A stretch of DNA of 64,000 nucleotides. Origin: Mixophyes australis (taxonomy: Eukaryota > Chordata > Amphibia > Anura > Limnodynastidae). Position 1 is the first letter of the stretch. Each line of letters opens with the position of its first letter. The stretch is from the NCBI GenBank assembly GCA_036250195.1, contig JAVHZZ010000006.1, forward strand, positions 79,135,369 to 79,199,368, read 5' to 3'. This document shows positions 10,726 to 23,120 of the stretch, piece by piece. Both the position numbers and the translations under genes were made by a program. The notes below the pieces were generated by a model that was not told the origin of the DNA, did not search any database, and was given only the letters and a program-made list of their open reading frames with translations.

Positions 10726-13019
10726 GCCTCCCCCTCACCATCTGGTCTCACTCCCATTCTGATTTACCAGAAATTCTAACATTTTTAGTTATTTTTAAGG
10801 GTATCCATTGATATCACATGGATAAAAAAGTCATTTTTTTGGCTCCTCATGCACAATGATGTCAGTCAATTGATAGACTGTGTACTTTAGTGATGTCTCT
10901 AGCTTATAGAGAATTGAGCGGCTGCATCCTCTACCTCCATTGTGTCATGGGTACACTTTAAAGATTCTTTTCAGTATCTTGATGGTATTAACTCTTTTAG
11001 CAGTAGCATCCATATGCAAATGACTAGAAGAAGACAAATTCAACAATAGTCTGGTAATTTGAGAATAAAGATGGCTGTTGCCACTGTCATTTTGGGAGAC
11101 GATATAAAAGGTAATAACCACACAGGTCACCTAGAAAAATCCTTTTTTAATGTTTTAAAGACACCAATGTGGTTTTATGTGGGACTGGTAGACTTACTTT
11201 AATATTGTTAATTATGCCATTTTAAATGCACCTGACATGTTTAACAAGATGCATGGTTTTCTTTCTTTTCTGACTAATGATAATTGAGTTAAACCGTTAC
11301 TTGTCTCCCTAAAGGCAGAGGTTGTGTTTCAGGCACCCCTCTCCGTTCCTGAAAATAAGGACGGCAGCTTGGGTTCTAATGATTTTTTCATGTCTGTGTT
11401 ATCTCTTTCCAGCCGCTGAGAAGAGATCATCTCTTACCTGCACTGTGGGTGTGCTTTACCATCCAGGACCATTGTAGGTTTAGAGTAACATACAGTATAT
11501 TTATAACACTTAGTGTAACAAGTGTACAGCTGCAGACAGAAACGTACAGCTCATTTTACTTCATTAGATTTTGTGAGCAGGCATACTGAAAACTTTACTC
11601 CAATATTCCTATAGCTTATAAGCTTGCGAGCAGGGCCCCCTTACCTCTTTGTTTTACCCAGTATTGTTTATTACTGTGTTTGTCCCCAATTGTAGAGCGC
11701 TACGGATTTACTGGCATTATATAAATAAATGTTGATGATTGAATATTTAAGCAAATAAAACAAAATTACGGTGATGTGCAAATAACCATTTTACTGAGGT
11801 TTACCTAGAAATTACAGACCCTCAAAACAAAATATTGAGTTGACCCACTCCCCTCTAGGCTGTTACATAGCTCCGCACCATTGCTAAATTCACACTCACC
11901 AGTAGAGATCTGTTCCGTCCCAAAAGAATACTCAAGAATAAAACGCAATTATATATGTTATATATATTACAATCTAACACAGGTGTCTAAACTATATATA
12001 CTGTATATTCCTTGAAAGCTGCTGACACTTGTTGTCTGATAAATCAATATCCAAAACGGGTCTTGTATGTGTTTGGTGAAAGCACTCTGCGTGCCCGAGG
12101 AACGCCCACCCCTCAGGCACGGTGCCCCACCCACCCCCCACTTCTTAACTTGTGTGCAGAAAGTGGGAGGGGAAGGGCGGCATCAGAGCTGTGGAGCTCC
12201 CACCTCTGCTCCACTGTGACATCATCATGCTCCCAGCCTATCATAGACACAGAAGAGCAGCAGGATAGGCTCAGCCTAATTTAAATAACTAATTCCATCT
12301 TCCCCAATGTCAGCCAATGAAAAAGTGTCTGGTGTTCCATTTAAATCTTATGGGAGGCTAAAAGTGCTGGGGTGCCAGGAAAAATAAAAACACTAAATGA
12401 CATTATGATGGTGCTGTAGGTGCCCACCTTAGTTCACCTAATGGTAGCTTTGGGCCTGGACTCGTAGAGTATACATTTCTAAAATATTACTTAGTAAAAA
12501 TAGTCTGCTTAATTGTTGAATATCTAGTACTACATATTTATAATACAAGCAGAGAGGTTTTTTAGTTTTACTTTTGGGTAAACTTTTCAGTTCAGATGGT
12601 AAAGGGACAGGATTCGTTCCAATTTAAAGATAAACAACACTGCTGTATTAAAAGAATAGCCGCAGAACCTAAGATCCATTTGACCATGTTTTTTTGAGTG
12701 CTTGTTTGGTAGCTATGAGAAGCCTTTATCTGAGGCATGACCATTCAGATGTCGAATCAGCTTCCTGAGTTAAAGCTCATGCACTCAAGCGTTATTATCT
12801 TATGTCTTGCGTTTTCCTCCCATCTGCAGTAAAGAGAAAACAAAATTAACTTGAAGTAGAAATTTATGCTCATTTTGTCTGACAAGCACATTTGAAAGTG
12901 CATGTTACCCCCTTCATTCATTTCAACATTAACATTTTTCTCTTAAAAAACTTCTCGGTTTAGCTCCATTTATGTATAAAATAAATCATAAGAGTGAGGA
13001 AAGATAAGGACTGTCTTTT
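10726..13019. other. gene-free stretch with L2 tail and possible hAT end
   Basis: It holds the L2 tail at 11607-11745, listed separately. At 12437-12460 CCTAATGGTAGCTTTGGGCCTGG resembles the right end of the hAT-type element that closes at 33050 (CCTAATGGTAGCGCCGGCCCTG). A GC-richer patch at 12080-12260 may be the body of that element; its left end was not found. Nothing else is recognised. Confidence 0.35.
11607..11745 (+). mobile_element. L2 LINE 3' end fragment
   Basis: AAGCTTGCGAGCAGGGCCC, then TTTGTCCCCAATTGTAGAGCGCTACGG and ATTATATAAATAAATGTTGATGATT form the plus-strand form of the L2 tail seen elsewhere in the window. It is 5'-truncated to the UTR only. Confidence 0.7.
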
Positions 13020-13036
13020 ATACTTGTGGTACTTTT

Positions 13037-14056
13037 TTTTTTTACTTCAATAAATTTTTATTGAGATTTTCAAAATTAAATGGGGTACAGAAAAAAGAAA
13101 AGGGGACAAGTACAATTGAAGAAACAAACAAAAGGGAAGAAAGGGGGGGAAACCCCCACGTGGGGGGGGGGGGAAGTCACTCAAATGAAACAGCAATCTT
13201 ATAACATGCACATTACTTTGAACAGCAAAAATAAGATATACACATTGGTCTTTCTTGTAGTACACCAAATGGCAGCGGCGCACAGAGGATTGTCGGGGGG
13301 GGGGGGGGGGGGGGTTTCCCCCCGCCGACCCAAAAAAAACCCCAAAAAAACAAAACCGAGATATTGCTGCTCTAGCGGCTATTAGTATGTGGCCTAATAC
13401 ATAGCGTTTATAGCTAGGGATCACAGGCTGGTATATGTGTAGGAGGGCTACCCCCGGGTCAAGAGTGATAGAAACTCGCAGGACCTCCGAGATCAAAGCG
13501 GATACCTCGCCCCAGAACGCCTGAATCACCGGGCATGTCCAAAAGACATGATAAACATCTGCTATCTGACCACATTGACGCCAGCAGAATTTAGACTGAC
13601 TTGGCCATATCTTATGAAGGCGATCCGGGGTGAGATAGAGCCGATTGAGGAGCTTAACATGCATTTCGGTGTGATTAATGCATCTAGACATGCGGTGTGA
13701 GGATATGAATATCTTTTTCCCACTGCTGGGGAGTGAAAATCAGGCCAATATCTGCCTCCCAACGTGCTTGGGTTGGAATCTTGGAGGCTGGGACCAGGGA
13801 CTGGAAATAGCGGTACCAGAATGTTATTCCTCCCCTACTACTCGCCTTTGTTAGTCTATCTAGAACCTGAGCTGATAATGTGGACAGAGCATGGGGGGTC
13901 CTGGAGGCTGCCCCCACCCAGTGTCTAATTTGCATATATTTAAACATCTCGGACTGAGGCAGATTGTATTTGTCCCTAAATACGTCAAAGGGGAGGAAAG
14001 GGGTCTGCGCAAACATATCCGCCAGAGAGACTATCCCTCTATTTTTCCATACCGTG
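13037..14056 (-). mobile_element. L1/Tx1-like LINE insertion, 5'-truncated, with TSD
   Basis: Minus-strand frames at 14016-13684 and 13691-13380 encode the C-terminal part of ORF2. Motifs include YNLPQSEMFKYMQIRHW, a QWEKDIHIL block and the CCHC-like segment KFCWRQCGQIADVYHVFWTCP. The 3' end has AATAAA-type signals and a tail read as poly-T at 13033-13043. Host sequence ATACTTGTGGTACTTTT is duplicated at 13020-13036 and 14057-14073, a clear target-primed insertion. A poly-G hAT-like end interrupts it near 13272-13340. All frames are fragments. Confidence 0.9.
13272..13340 (+). mobile_element. hAT-like end with 20-G run inside L1
   Basis: CAGCGGCGCACAGAGGATTGTC is followed by 20 G (13295-13314) and TTTCCCCCCGCC. 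It resembles the CAGTGGCGCACGCAGG-type hAT ends seen at 8051 and, inverted, at 44978. It breaks the L1 sequence and so inserted after the L1. The right end and TSD are not resolved. Confidence 0.4.
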
Positions 14057-14341
14057 ATACTTGTGGTACTTTTGTGGGTTTAAGAGTTCTTATTACATTT
14101 TGCAAAAGTACGGCTGGAAGATGTATAATGCATCATATTAAAGGTATAGATGAGATCCAGTCTCCGGCAGCTCAAAGATGGTGTAAAAATCACCTTTCAC
14201 TAGGAAATAAAAGACTATTTGCCCTCCCCAAAGTGGGTACTGCCCCCTCAAAATCTGCATGTATCTCCACCTATTGAATGCATTTAAATAATCTTGCACT
14301 GTGAAATATTGAATGCAAAAGTAGTATCATTTATGCATCTA

Positions 14342-14673
14342 GGGCCTGATTCATTAAGGATCTTAACTTGAGAAACTTCTTATTTCAGTCTCCTGACAAA
14401 ACCATGTTACAATGCAAGGGGTGCAAATTAGTATTCTGTTTTGCACATAAGTTAAATACTGCCTGTTTTTTCATGTAGCACACAAATATCAAATTTAAAT
14501 TTCAGTGTACAAATAAGCTATCAAGTATTTGAGTGCTACATGAAAAAACAGGCAGTATTTAACTTATGTGCAAAACAGAATACGAATTTGCACCCCTTGC
14601 ATTGTAAGATGGTTTTGTCCAGGAGACTGAAATGAGAAGTTTCTCAAGTTAAGATCCTTAATGAATCAGGCCC
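14342..14673. mobile_element. large palindromic MITE, PIF/Harbinger-like
   Basis: A 332-bp inverted repeat starting GGGCCTGATTCATTAAGGATC and ending in its mirror. The arms pair over about 140 bp each (for example CATGTAGCAC... near 14475 with GTGCTACATGAAAAAACAGG near 14532), with a short AT-rich loop around 14500-14520. A 3-bp duplication CTA lies at 14339-14341 and 14674-14676. GGG ends with a 3-bp duplication suggest PIF/Harbinger. No coding content. Confidence 0.85.
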
Positions 14674-14676
14674 CTA

Positions 14677-15684
14677 ATCTGTACTCTGTACTGTAATCTG
14701 TATACGGCTGCATTGTGCAAGTAGGGAGATGACATTACAATACATCCTTTGCATTGTTTGCACATGTTTAAATAACCCTTACAGTTTATAATATAAAGAA
14801 GCAACTCAGAATATATAAACAAATACCTGCCAATGTGTGACTGAAGCAGGGCAATGTTATCCTGACTGCTAGAGCAGTTGCTAAATAAATAATATACAGA
14901 TTACCAGTAACAACCATAAAGGCCGCTCTGGTATACAGAATCTATAGAGAGGTTATAGTTCTATGGGTCGTCATTACTTGTACCGCCGATCACTAGTTAT
15001 AGTTCCCGAATTTATACCCAGTTCTGTATGTTAAAGTGTCATAAAGATACATTTTCATTTAACATTTGGCCTTTTTTACATCCTTGCCAAAATGGCCTAG
15101 CCCTGCCTATTGTGAAGTTGTAATTTGTAAGGTAAATAAATAGTTCTTCCAGTATAATTATGCTGACTGTTTTATACACAAGGGTTTATTTCTGACACAG
15201 TAATAATAACCTTCCTTGCCATGCCCAGGTGTACCCTTTCTAGCAGCAATATAAACGTGCAGCTATATGGTTTATGTGTTTTTTATTTTGCTTGCTATGT
15301 GGGTCATTTAAATATAATTTTGCACCTTTTTGCAGGTACATATTTCTTAGTAGCTGTACCTGGTAAAACCTATAATATATAACTTTTTCTCCAATATCTT
15401 ACAAGCTGTAAACTGAGCTTCCAAACACTTTTGTCATATATTTTTTTAATCTTTCTAATCTGGCACATGCGATGGTTGGCAGTATTGTAGTGTGCCCGAT
15501 GTTCAACAATAATCTGCTGGAGATGTATTAGATGGTTACTGGGCATGTTGTTAAATGACTGCTGTTATCCTGTATGTGCATTCATATTCTGACCGACTAC
15601 AGCCACCTCAGCCTCTGGCCTATGTGTGTGGCCTCTCTGGAAAGTGGTCTTGTCACTGGGGAGAATCCACCCATATGTTATTTA
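14677..15684. other. gene-free stretch, nothing recognised
   Basis: AT-rich sequence without recognisable genes or repeats. Confidence 0.5.
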
Positions 15685-15902
15685 TTATTATTATTTCCAT
15701 TTATTTATATAGCGCCACTAATTCCGCAGCGCTGTATAGAGAACTCACTTACATCAGTTACTGCCCCATTAGGGCTTACAGTCTAAATTCCCTAACACAC
15801 ACAGACAGACACACATAGACATGGACAGGCACAGACAGACAGACAGACAGGCTAGGGTCAATTTGTTAGCAGCCATTTAACCTACCAGTATGTTTTTAGA
15901 TA
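15685..15902 (-). mobile_element. V-SINE, partial copy
   Basis: Reads (TTA)n, then TTTATTTATATAGCGCCACTAATTCCGCAGCGCTGTA, the inverse of the V-SINE tail, and GGGCTTACAGTCTAAATTCC. It then expands into a CAGA-rich simple repeat (15798-15850) and ends near CAGTATGTTTTTAGA at 15900. The V-domain and tRNA head are missing. Confidence 0.8.
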
Positions 15903-16191
15903 TGTTGCCTCCTTTACTTTTAAAAAAAACTATTTAATAGCTATTCCTGTTTGTGATGTATATAAATAGATCTGGTTTTAGTTTTTCTTTTTAGAATAAC
16001 AGGCTCAGTAGGAAACACACACAAGGTATTAATGAACCATTTAAGTCAGAATACCACTGAAATGTGAGCTATATTTTTCCTTGCAAAAGGAAAAATAGCC
16101 TCAGGGTAAGAAGCAGGAGAGAAGATAATATAAAAAAAACGGGGTTTCCAGATTTTGGGGGAGGGGCTAGTACAACAGACTAATATATATA

Positions 16192-16299
16192 TCATCATCA
16201 TCATCATTTATTTATATAGCGCCAGCAAATTCTGTAGTGCTTTACAATTGGGAACAAACATTAATAAAACAAGGCCTTGCTCGTTGTAGATCCCTGACC
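16192..16299 (-). mobile_element. L2 LINE tail, split by a hAT element
   Basis: (CAT)n followed by TTTATTTATATAGCGCCAGC and TGCTTTACAATTGGGAACAAAC, the minus-strand form of the L2 3' end. It continues to the CCCTGACC site where the hAT element at 16300 inserted. Confidence 0.75.
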
Positions 16300-16654
16300 C
16301 AGGGCCGCCATCAGGGGAGTACGGGGGGTACTGTTGTACCGGGCCCGGGCTCACCAGGGGGCCCGGTACAACAGAGCAACACATACTTACCTGGGGGCCC
16401 GCTGTCTTGCAGTCCGCTGGTCTCCGCTACTCTGTCTTCAGCCTGGCTGTCACCGTGACAGCCAGGCACCAGGATGCGATCGCAGGGGTGGAGGAATCAT
16501 TCCCCTGCGATCATGTGCTCTGCCTGTGACAGCCAGAGCACATGCGTACAGGTAAGTATGTGTTGCGCTGCTGCTCATGGGGGTGGCGCTCATCGGGGGG
16601 GGGGGGGGGGGGGGAGGGCCGTACAGGGCCCCATGATTTCTGAAGGCGGCCCTG
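16300..16654. mobile_element. non-autonomous hAT element, perfect 8-bp TSD
   Basis: A 355-bp element with ends CAGGGCCGCC / GGCGGCCCTG and a perfect duplication CCCTGACC at 16292-16299 and 16655-16662, the hallmark of hAT transposition. The interior has inverted motifs (CAGCCTGGCTGTCACCGTGACAGCC, GCGATCGCAGGGG / CCCCTGCGATC) and a run of 20 G at 16595-16614. It is a sister copy of the element at 35485. No ORF. Confidence 0.95.
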
Positions 16655-16662
16655 CCCTGACC

Positions 16663-18169
16663 TGATGCGTACCAGAGACAGACAGGCCGGATCTGGCTGA
16701 GACTTCTGTCATTGCATGGGATACCGCAGGTCCTTCTACAGTGTTACCTGCAGCTCTTCAGCAGAGGTCCCCAATACTAGAGAGCAGGGGACAGTGACAT
16801 ATGTCAAAGAGTGGGGTCACATAGGAGTACATTGGAGTCCTACCAATGTCCTAGTCTGGTAGAAGGGAGGTAGTGGTGAGGTTGTGTTATCCCCCAGCTC
16901 CCCACCCAAGGTATGAAACCCACTTAATGATTCATGGGTCTATGGATCCCATTTCTTCCCCCTCAGCAGATGGAACAGCCACCTAGCATCGTGTATACGT
17001 CAGAAGCACATGATGTCAGACAGAGAACATATTTATTTAACAAAGGGATGGGGATTGAGAGAATTTAGTTTAAAAAAGAAGTACAATAAATAAGTAAATT
17101 ACCAAAGTTATTATTTTTAAATATGTAATTTTTTCACAATAACAAATTTCTTTATTTTTATCTTTATTTTTGTCTTATCTCTTTTTTATTATTAATATTT
17201 TTTATTTATAAGGTCTGCATAAAAGGTCTGCAGCACAGTATATGTCAAAAATAGACAGCAATGATCCATAACACAATTACATAATACATAGTACATGAAA
17301 AACAAAATACAAAGTAAACATACTGAGTAAACAGAAAATACACAGATAACATGGTAATGCAGATCAAATTAATTATGGAACAGTGAGAGTAATGGTAATG
17401 TCCAACGTGAAGTAGGCCTGAGCTCACTAAAACAGGGCTGGGGACATAGGCCAAGTGGTACAGAAGGTGATGGAAAAGTAGAAGGAAATCATCAGGAATA
17501 AGGGCCTGCTTGTGAGAACTCCTTTAAAATATGTTTTGTTTACAGCCTCACAGACGGATATTGAGAAGCCAATTTTCAGTCTGTTGTACACTTTTACCTA
17601 GTTTGAGTGTACTACTTTTATGGTACACTGTTGTTTATACTCTAGTGTAGGCGTGCATACATTTTGTCTAATTTTCAAGACTAATATCTGAGATAGGAAT
17701 GTGCATTCTAGGAAAAGTAACACTGTCAAAGAGGCCTCAAGAATTTATTCACGTTAATCATGCGGAAATGCATGAATAAGGTAAATATTAGTATCGGGAA
17801 AATTTATCAATAGGCTAAAGCAGAAGATATATCCTGCTGTAACCAAACTAACTCTCAGTATTGCAGTCCACATAATTTTCTATGGGGACTGCAAACTGGA
17901 GTAAATTTTAACTTTTTGGAGTCTGTAGTAGGTTGATAACTCCATCTGAAGATGATATTAGCAGCAGTTGTGTATGGGCACTATAAGGCAGATGTGATGG
18001 GTAAAGTGATCTTTGTGAATCTGTCCCCCTGTCAAATTATTTGTGCATGCGCAAGGGACAGAATGAGAAAACTTACGCTTTCTCAATGGATTTGTCTTTG
18101 CTGGGTCAGCCTTAGAAAGGCCAGAGGTGAAGGCCTGAAAGGCTGCCTGTTGCCCATCACTGCATTAGG
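16663..18169. other. gene-free stretch, nothing firm
   Basis: No exon or RNA gene. At 17190-17510 the style (long AT run, GGGCCTGCTTGTGAGAACTCC) hints at a LINE 3' UTR on the minus strand, but I could not place it. Confidence 0.4.
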
Positions 18170-18370
18170 GGCATGACCATTTCATAATGGGCGTGGTTCT
18201 GTCCCCCCCCCCACCCCTCCCCGGTAATGTCTGTTGCTTTTGAGAAGCGTTAGGCCACCCCCAACCCCTGTCAAAACACCCTTGAATTGCTATGCTAACC
18301 AGAGGCACTTGTATCGCGAATGGGGACATACCTCCCAACTTCTGCGAGTCAGGGCAAATGTGCTGACAGT
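18170..18370. mobile_element. possible hAT fragment (CATACCTCCCAAC family)
   Basis: ACATACCTCCCAACTTCTGCGAG at about 18328 together with GGGCATGACC and GGGCGTGG upstream resembles miniature elements with CATACYTCCCAAC ends, a relative of the complete element at 21045. Only one end is present. Confidence 0.35.
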
Positions 18371-21036
18371 AGGACAAGTATGTAATATTATGTGTTGTAA
18401 AGAATGTCTCAATCCACTAAACTCCTCACATCAGAACTGTGCACCCCTGTAGTGTTGTTGCTGCCATTTTAACATGCTAATCCATACACTACCCCAAACA
18501 AAGAGACGCAAATGCGCATAAATGCATATGTAGGACACTACAAAAGGGGAAGAAACGCCACTCATTGGGCATGTCTGCATTTTGCTTCTTTGTAAATGAC
18601 CCTCATATGCTGCAAATTGTTTTCAGTTTTTAACACCATTAAAACATTTATTTTCTAAAATCCATTATTCATTTTAAAAGCAAAAAACATGAAGGTTAAA
18701 CAGTGAGAAATAAAAGAAGAGCTATTGTGAATATGCACCATTGTGAGGTGAGCAGACCATGCCGTTCCCTGTGACTTGTATTGAGGAATATAAAAAGACT
18801 GCAGTGAGTGACATTACTGTAGGACACAACCCATTGTCCTATCAGGGTTGTGCCACACCTTGTGGATTCAGCTGCACACTGCAGCAACCAGTCATAACCA
18901 TTACAAGCTCTGACAAGATACATTATGGAAAAGTAAATAGGTAGATCATAGATAGTTATATTAATTCACTACAGATTTCTGCTGGAATTTTACTTACTAA
19001 TCTGCATTGCTGGAAGATATTTATGCTGCAGAGGCCATGGTGACAGACTGTAAGCTTTCCTAGCTGTCTGTGGGGTTATTTACTAACATAGCTATAAACT
19101 GGACCAGTAGCCAATAGCAACTATCTAACATGAATAGAAGAATGTAACAATGCTGTGTACAGAGCAATCCTTCTGCAAGGTATCTTTTTTTCTGTTTTGT
19201 GAATAGTGCTAAAAAATATTCTTTGTGAACATATCAATTAGCATTTCATCATAAAAAGTCACTAAAGAGTCGCAAAAATCTCCCAAATATAGATGCGATG
19301 AGCATTTTGGGCAATTCAATACAAGTCACTGAAAACGTCATAACAGAGGTAAGTAATGTATTAGTCACAAACAGAATATAAGTGCTGAGAATATTTAGCA
19401 GATTTATGTAGTTCCCATATCTGGTTTTGCTGAATGGTGCTAGTTCCTAGGGTTAAATAAACATGTTTGCGCTTAACTTTCACATTGCTTTAGTAAATAT
19501 GCCTGCAAGGATCATGTATGAAACTACAGAAATTCAGCTCCACAGTGTAATCTCATGCACCTTTTTTTTGTTTTTCTTTGCAGAAATGCATTCAGTTTGT
19601 CTAGAAGCACAAACTAAAGTGGAAATAGTGACCTCATGAAAAAATAAGTTGAAATGTCATAAAGGAGTGTAAACTGTACTGTTCCACATTTTCAGGACTT
19701 ATCAGAAAATAATGCAGCTATTGCTTACTGCACATTGCCATACTTTTGCAAAATTCGATTACATTGTCCTAGTCACTGGATTAGATCAATAAATTAGCAT
19801 GTTGGCATCTATAGGAGAGCAAAAATATGTAACTTCTGCGCATGTTGTAATGAATGCGGACTAGGCTCATGCACCTCAGCTCATAGCTCTTACTTACTAC
19901 ATGTTGCCATATTTCTTTAAAAGTAAATTGCACTTTTCTAATCACTAGATTAGATCAATCTATGAATTGACCAGTTAGCAGCCATATATCCTACACCCAG
20001 ATCTTCTACTAGTCCTGGTTATTTAGTACAGTCCTGAATTGTGTAATTGGAAATCCTGCTGCACCTCAGTTAACACATTTAGTTTGTGTAGTTTCCAAAT
20101 TCTATTTGGGTTTATAATGACAGTTGTTCATTTTTTGCCATTTTAGACAGAAGAATAAAACAGTATAAACTCGGCAGAGCAATCCTGTCCCACAAACGTT
20201 TACAATACAGGGCTTAATATGTGTCTATGAACACAGCTTGCATTAATTTAAGTGATATGTAACAAAAGCAATACATGAAAAAGAATACATCTGAGTGGAT
20301 TCAGAATTGTTATATTAGTATATGCTGTCCAGATCTTTTGGGTGTGTTTCATTATATATTAAGTGAACTTCCTGGAATACATTTAGGGGGGCATTTAGAG
20401 TTGAACATATTTGCATCCAAAACGAAAAAAATGCATGCCACAAAAAAATGCATTTATGTGTTCATTTGAAGTTACACATATATTAAGATCTATCCAATTT
20501 AAAATAAACACATAAATGTGACTGCATGAAGATATGTTTAAAGGGCATCAAGATGGGCTGCAAAAGGCCACAACCCACAACAGGCTGGGGGGCTGCCACA
20601 TAACTGGGCACCCCACAGCACAGTCCCAGCCTGTTCTGTACAGGCCTCCCTCATAGGAAAAATAATCTCCTCCCTACACCTGTGTGTGATGGGTGTTGGG
20701 GTAATAGTTTTAAATAGTAAAAAATATTAATTTTGTATGTGGCATGATACAATATATGAACGAACCTCATTGATATAGGGAGATTCATTTCGGCTAGACT
20801 CCAAGTGGGATTTTTAAAGGGATCCACAACCCCAAAGACTTGGTACACGGTACATAAAGGTTCTGATAGAAAGTGGAGATCACCACACCACAACTGGGCA
20901 CTGATTCCCATCCTCACAGTAATAAGTGTGAGACAGATAGGTCCGGTAAGTGCGTCTGGCACTGCCGCTCGTCACAGGTTGGCAGATGCATGGTTGCTAG
21001 CTAGGCCCCCATTTTTCGTGGTTGTTTCACATTTGT
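18371..21036. other. gene-free stretch, nothing firm
   Basis: AT-rich sequence with no recognised gene. A half copy of a MITE may lie at 19070-19130 (GGGGTTATTTACTAAC ... CCAATAGCAACTATC), and GGGGGGCATTTAGAG at 20386 may be an element end. Both are weak. Confidence 0.35.
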
Positions 21037-21044
21037 ATTTTCTT

Positions 21045-21673
21045 CATACTTGCCAACTTTTCCTCGTTGGCTTCAGGGAAATCCCAGGGGAGGTGGGCGT
21101 GCAGGGGCAGGGCTTAACAAATGTCATCATTTTGGCTCCACCCCCTAAATGATTGTTACAATTTTGGCCAATTACAGCAGGGGGTGGGGCTAAGATGACA
21201 CGATGACACAATGTTTGCGCCATTAAGCCCCGCCCCCGACTTATCTATTTCGGGGGCGAGAACCCGGGGGGTTGCTCTGCTCTCCATGGAACTCTGGAAG
21301 TCTCCCAGAAATGCGGGAGTCTCCCAGACATTCCGGGAGAGTAGGCATCTATGCGTTAAAGAAAAGCAGCTAATGAATCTCTAGAGACTGAAGTGTCTTT
21401 TACATTTCTGTCTCCATTACTGAAGTCATGTTGTCTTACCTGTCAGTCTTTGATTAAATCTTGGTCTCCATGAAAATGGCCACCTCCATAGGCATCAATA
21501 CATGGACATAGGACACAATTTCTGAACTGTGTCATCATGCCACAGATGGCGAAGCCAAACCACGTCTTGTACTGGCTCTGCATCAGGGAGAATGCTGGAC
21601 TCTTCAGGGAGTGAGGAAGATCACCCCTATTTCAGGGAGTCTCCCTGACATTCAGGGAGAGTTGGCAAGTATG
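21045..21673. mobile_element. non-autonomous hAT-like element with 8-bp TSD
   Basis: The ends are CATACTTGCCAACTTTTCC and its inverse GAGTTGGCAAGTATG. Flanks ATTTTCTT (21037-21044) and ATTTTCTG (21674-21681) match at 7 of 8 bases. Subterminal repeats of the type GGGAGTCTCCC recur near both ends (21310-21345, 21630-21660). The 629-bp interior has no coding capacity. Confidence 0.8.
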
Positions 21674-22232
21674 ATTTTCTGTTCTTTAACATAACAAAAT
21701 GTTTATTTTTGATCGGGGAGGGTCAGTTGCAAATAGCACATATTTTCTGTTACTAGTAACACCCATTTAGACCTTGACTTTCATTAGTTTAACTTGCACT
21801 AGACTGACCAAAGCTGATATCATAATGTTTTCTATGGGTGTGTGTCACTTGCTGGTTATTAATCAGTTTTGTAAAAAGAAATAAAAAAAAAAACATTTAA
21901 ACCATCAGTGCCCATTAAACATCAGTTACACAGTAAAGTGAAGAAGTAGATCAGAACATTGAATTTATTGTAAGTTGCAGAGACAAAAACATGTTTTCCC
22001 TTTCTGGCTGGTCTCATTCCAACAACAGCTGGTCAGCGGGAGCAGATCTCGGGGTGCCTCCAGGCTGTTACTAAAATCTTCCACCTGTGTCCCTGACACC
22101 GCAAGAGGCACTTGAAGGAAACATTGTGACACAGTGACAAAGGGCTCCCTGGTCCCAGTTTATCAGACAACGTTAAATCATCATGTTCTGATATACACTT
22201 TAATTTGCTACCATTTTGTTATTTCTACTTTT

Positions 22233-23120
22233 GGTTTTTTTTAAACTCTTTATTTAAAGAAGAAACAGCTTGAAGAATACAAACATCATATTTAACATAA
22301 GAATATTAATATACAATACAATATGTCTCCTATGTTTTATGCATTATATCAATAGAGAAAGGGGAGGGAAGGGCAAAGAAGGAGAGGGCTGGAGGGGAGT
22401 ATGAAAGGCACAAATACTACAAAATATATTGCTAATAAGTATACATGGAACATGGCTAAGAACAACTAAATCATATAGTTAAAAACCAGACAGATATCAC
22501 TCACCATCAGTGCACCGGACCCAACCCGGGGGATCCAGAGGCGGCACAAGAACTATGTTCCAACAGCGGGGGGGAGAGCGGTACTGGATAGACAGCTACG
22601 ACTTTCTAGTAAGTACCACGGGGCCCACACCTTATAGAAATTATGTGTTTTATCGTGGAGGTAGTACGTTATTCTCTCCATGCTTGCGACATGCCAAATA
22701 TAAGACCGTAGTTCCTGCATGGAGGGAGAATTAGGGTCTTTCCAATGCTTTGTTATTAAAGATTTAGCAGCAGCCAAGATATGAGAGATAGGCTTGTCAG
22801 AAGTCGCGCTCTCGTCAGGTATGGGGCAAGAAAGAAGAAATGACCAACGGTCCTTATTTATCTGTTGTTCTGACACAGATTTTATAAGTGCAAGGACCAT
22901 GTTCCATAAAGGAACTATACAAGGGCAGGTCCACCATATATGTAGCATTGTACCCCTCTGACCACATTCCCGCCAGCAGCTCGGAGTGGCCCTGGGAAAC
23001 ATGCTAGATAGCTTGTCAGGTGTATAGTACCACCTATAGTACAATTTGTAGGCCGTTTCCTTAATTAATGTAGAGATCGAGCTCTTAGCAATCCCCTCCC
23101 TGACCTCCTAGCAAGCGTCA
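22233..23120 (-). mobile_element. L1/Tx1-like LINE insertion, 5'-truncated, with TSD
   Basis: The minus-strand frame 23044-22553 (163 codons) is the C-terminal end of ORF2. It begins YRWYYTPDKLSSMFP and includes the zinc-knuckle-like CWRECGQRGTMLHIWWTCP, with spacing like the L1 at 13037. The 3' UTR below 22553 ends in AATAAA and a short A tail (read as TTTTTTTT at 22235-22242). The flank TTTGTTATTTCTACTTTT at 22215-22232 is repeated at 23121-23138 with one mismatch. The reverse transcriptase is absent. Confidence 0.9.
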
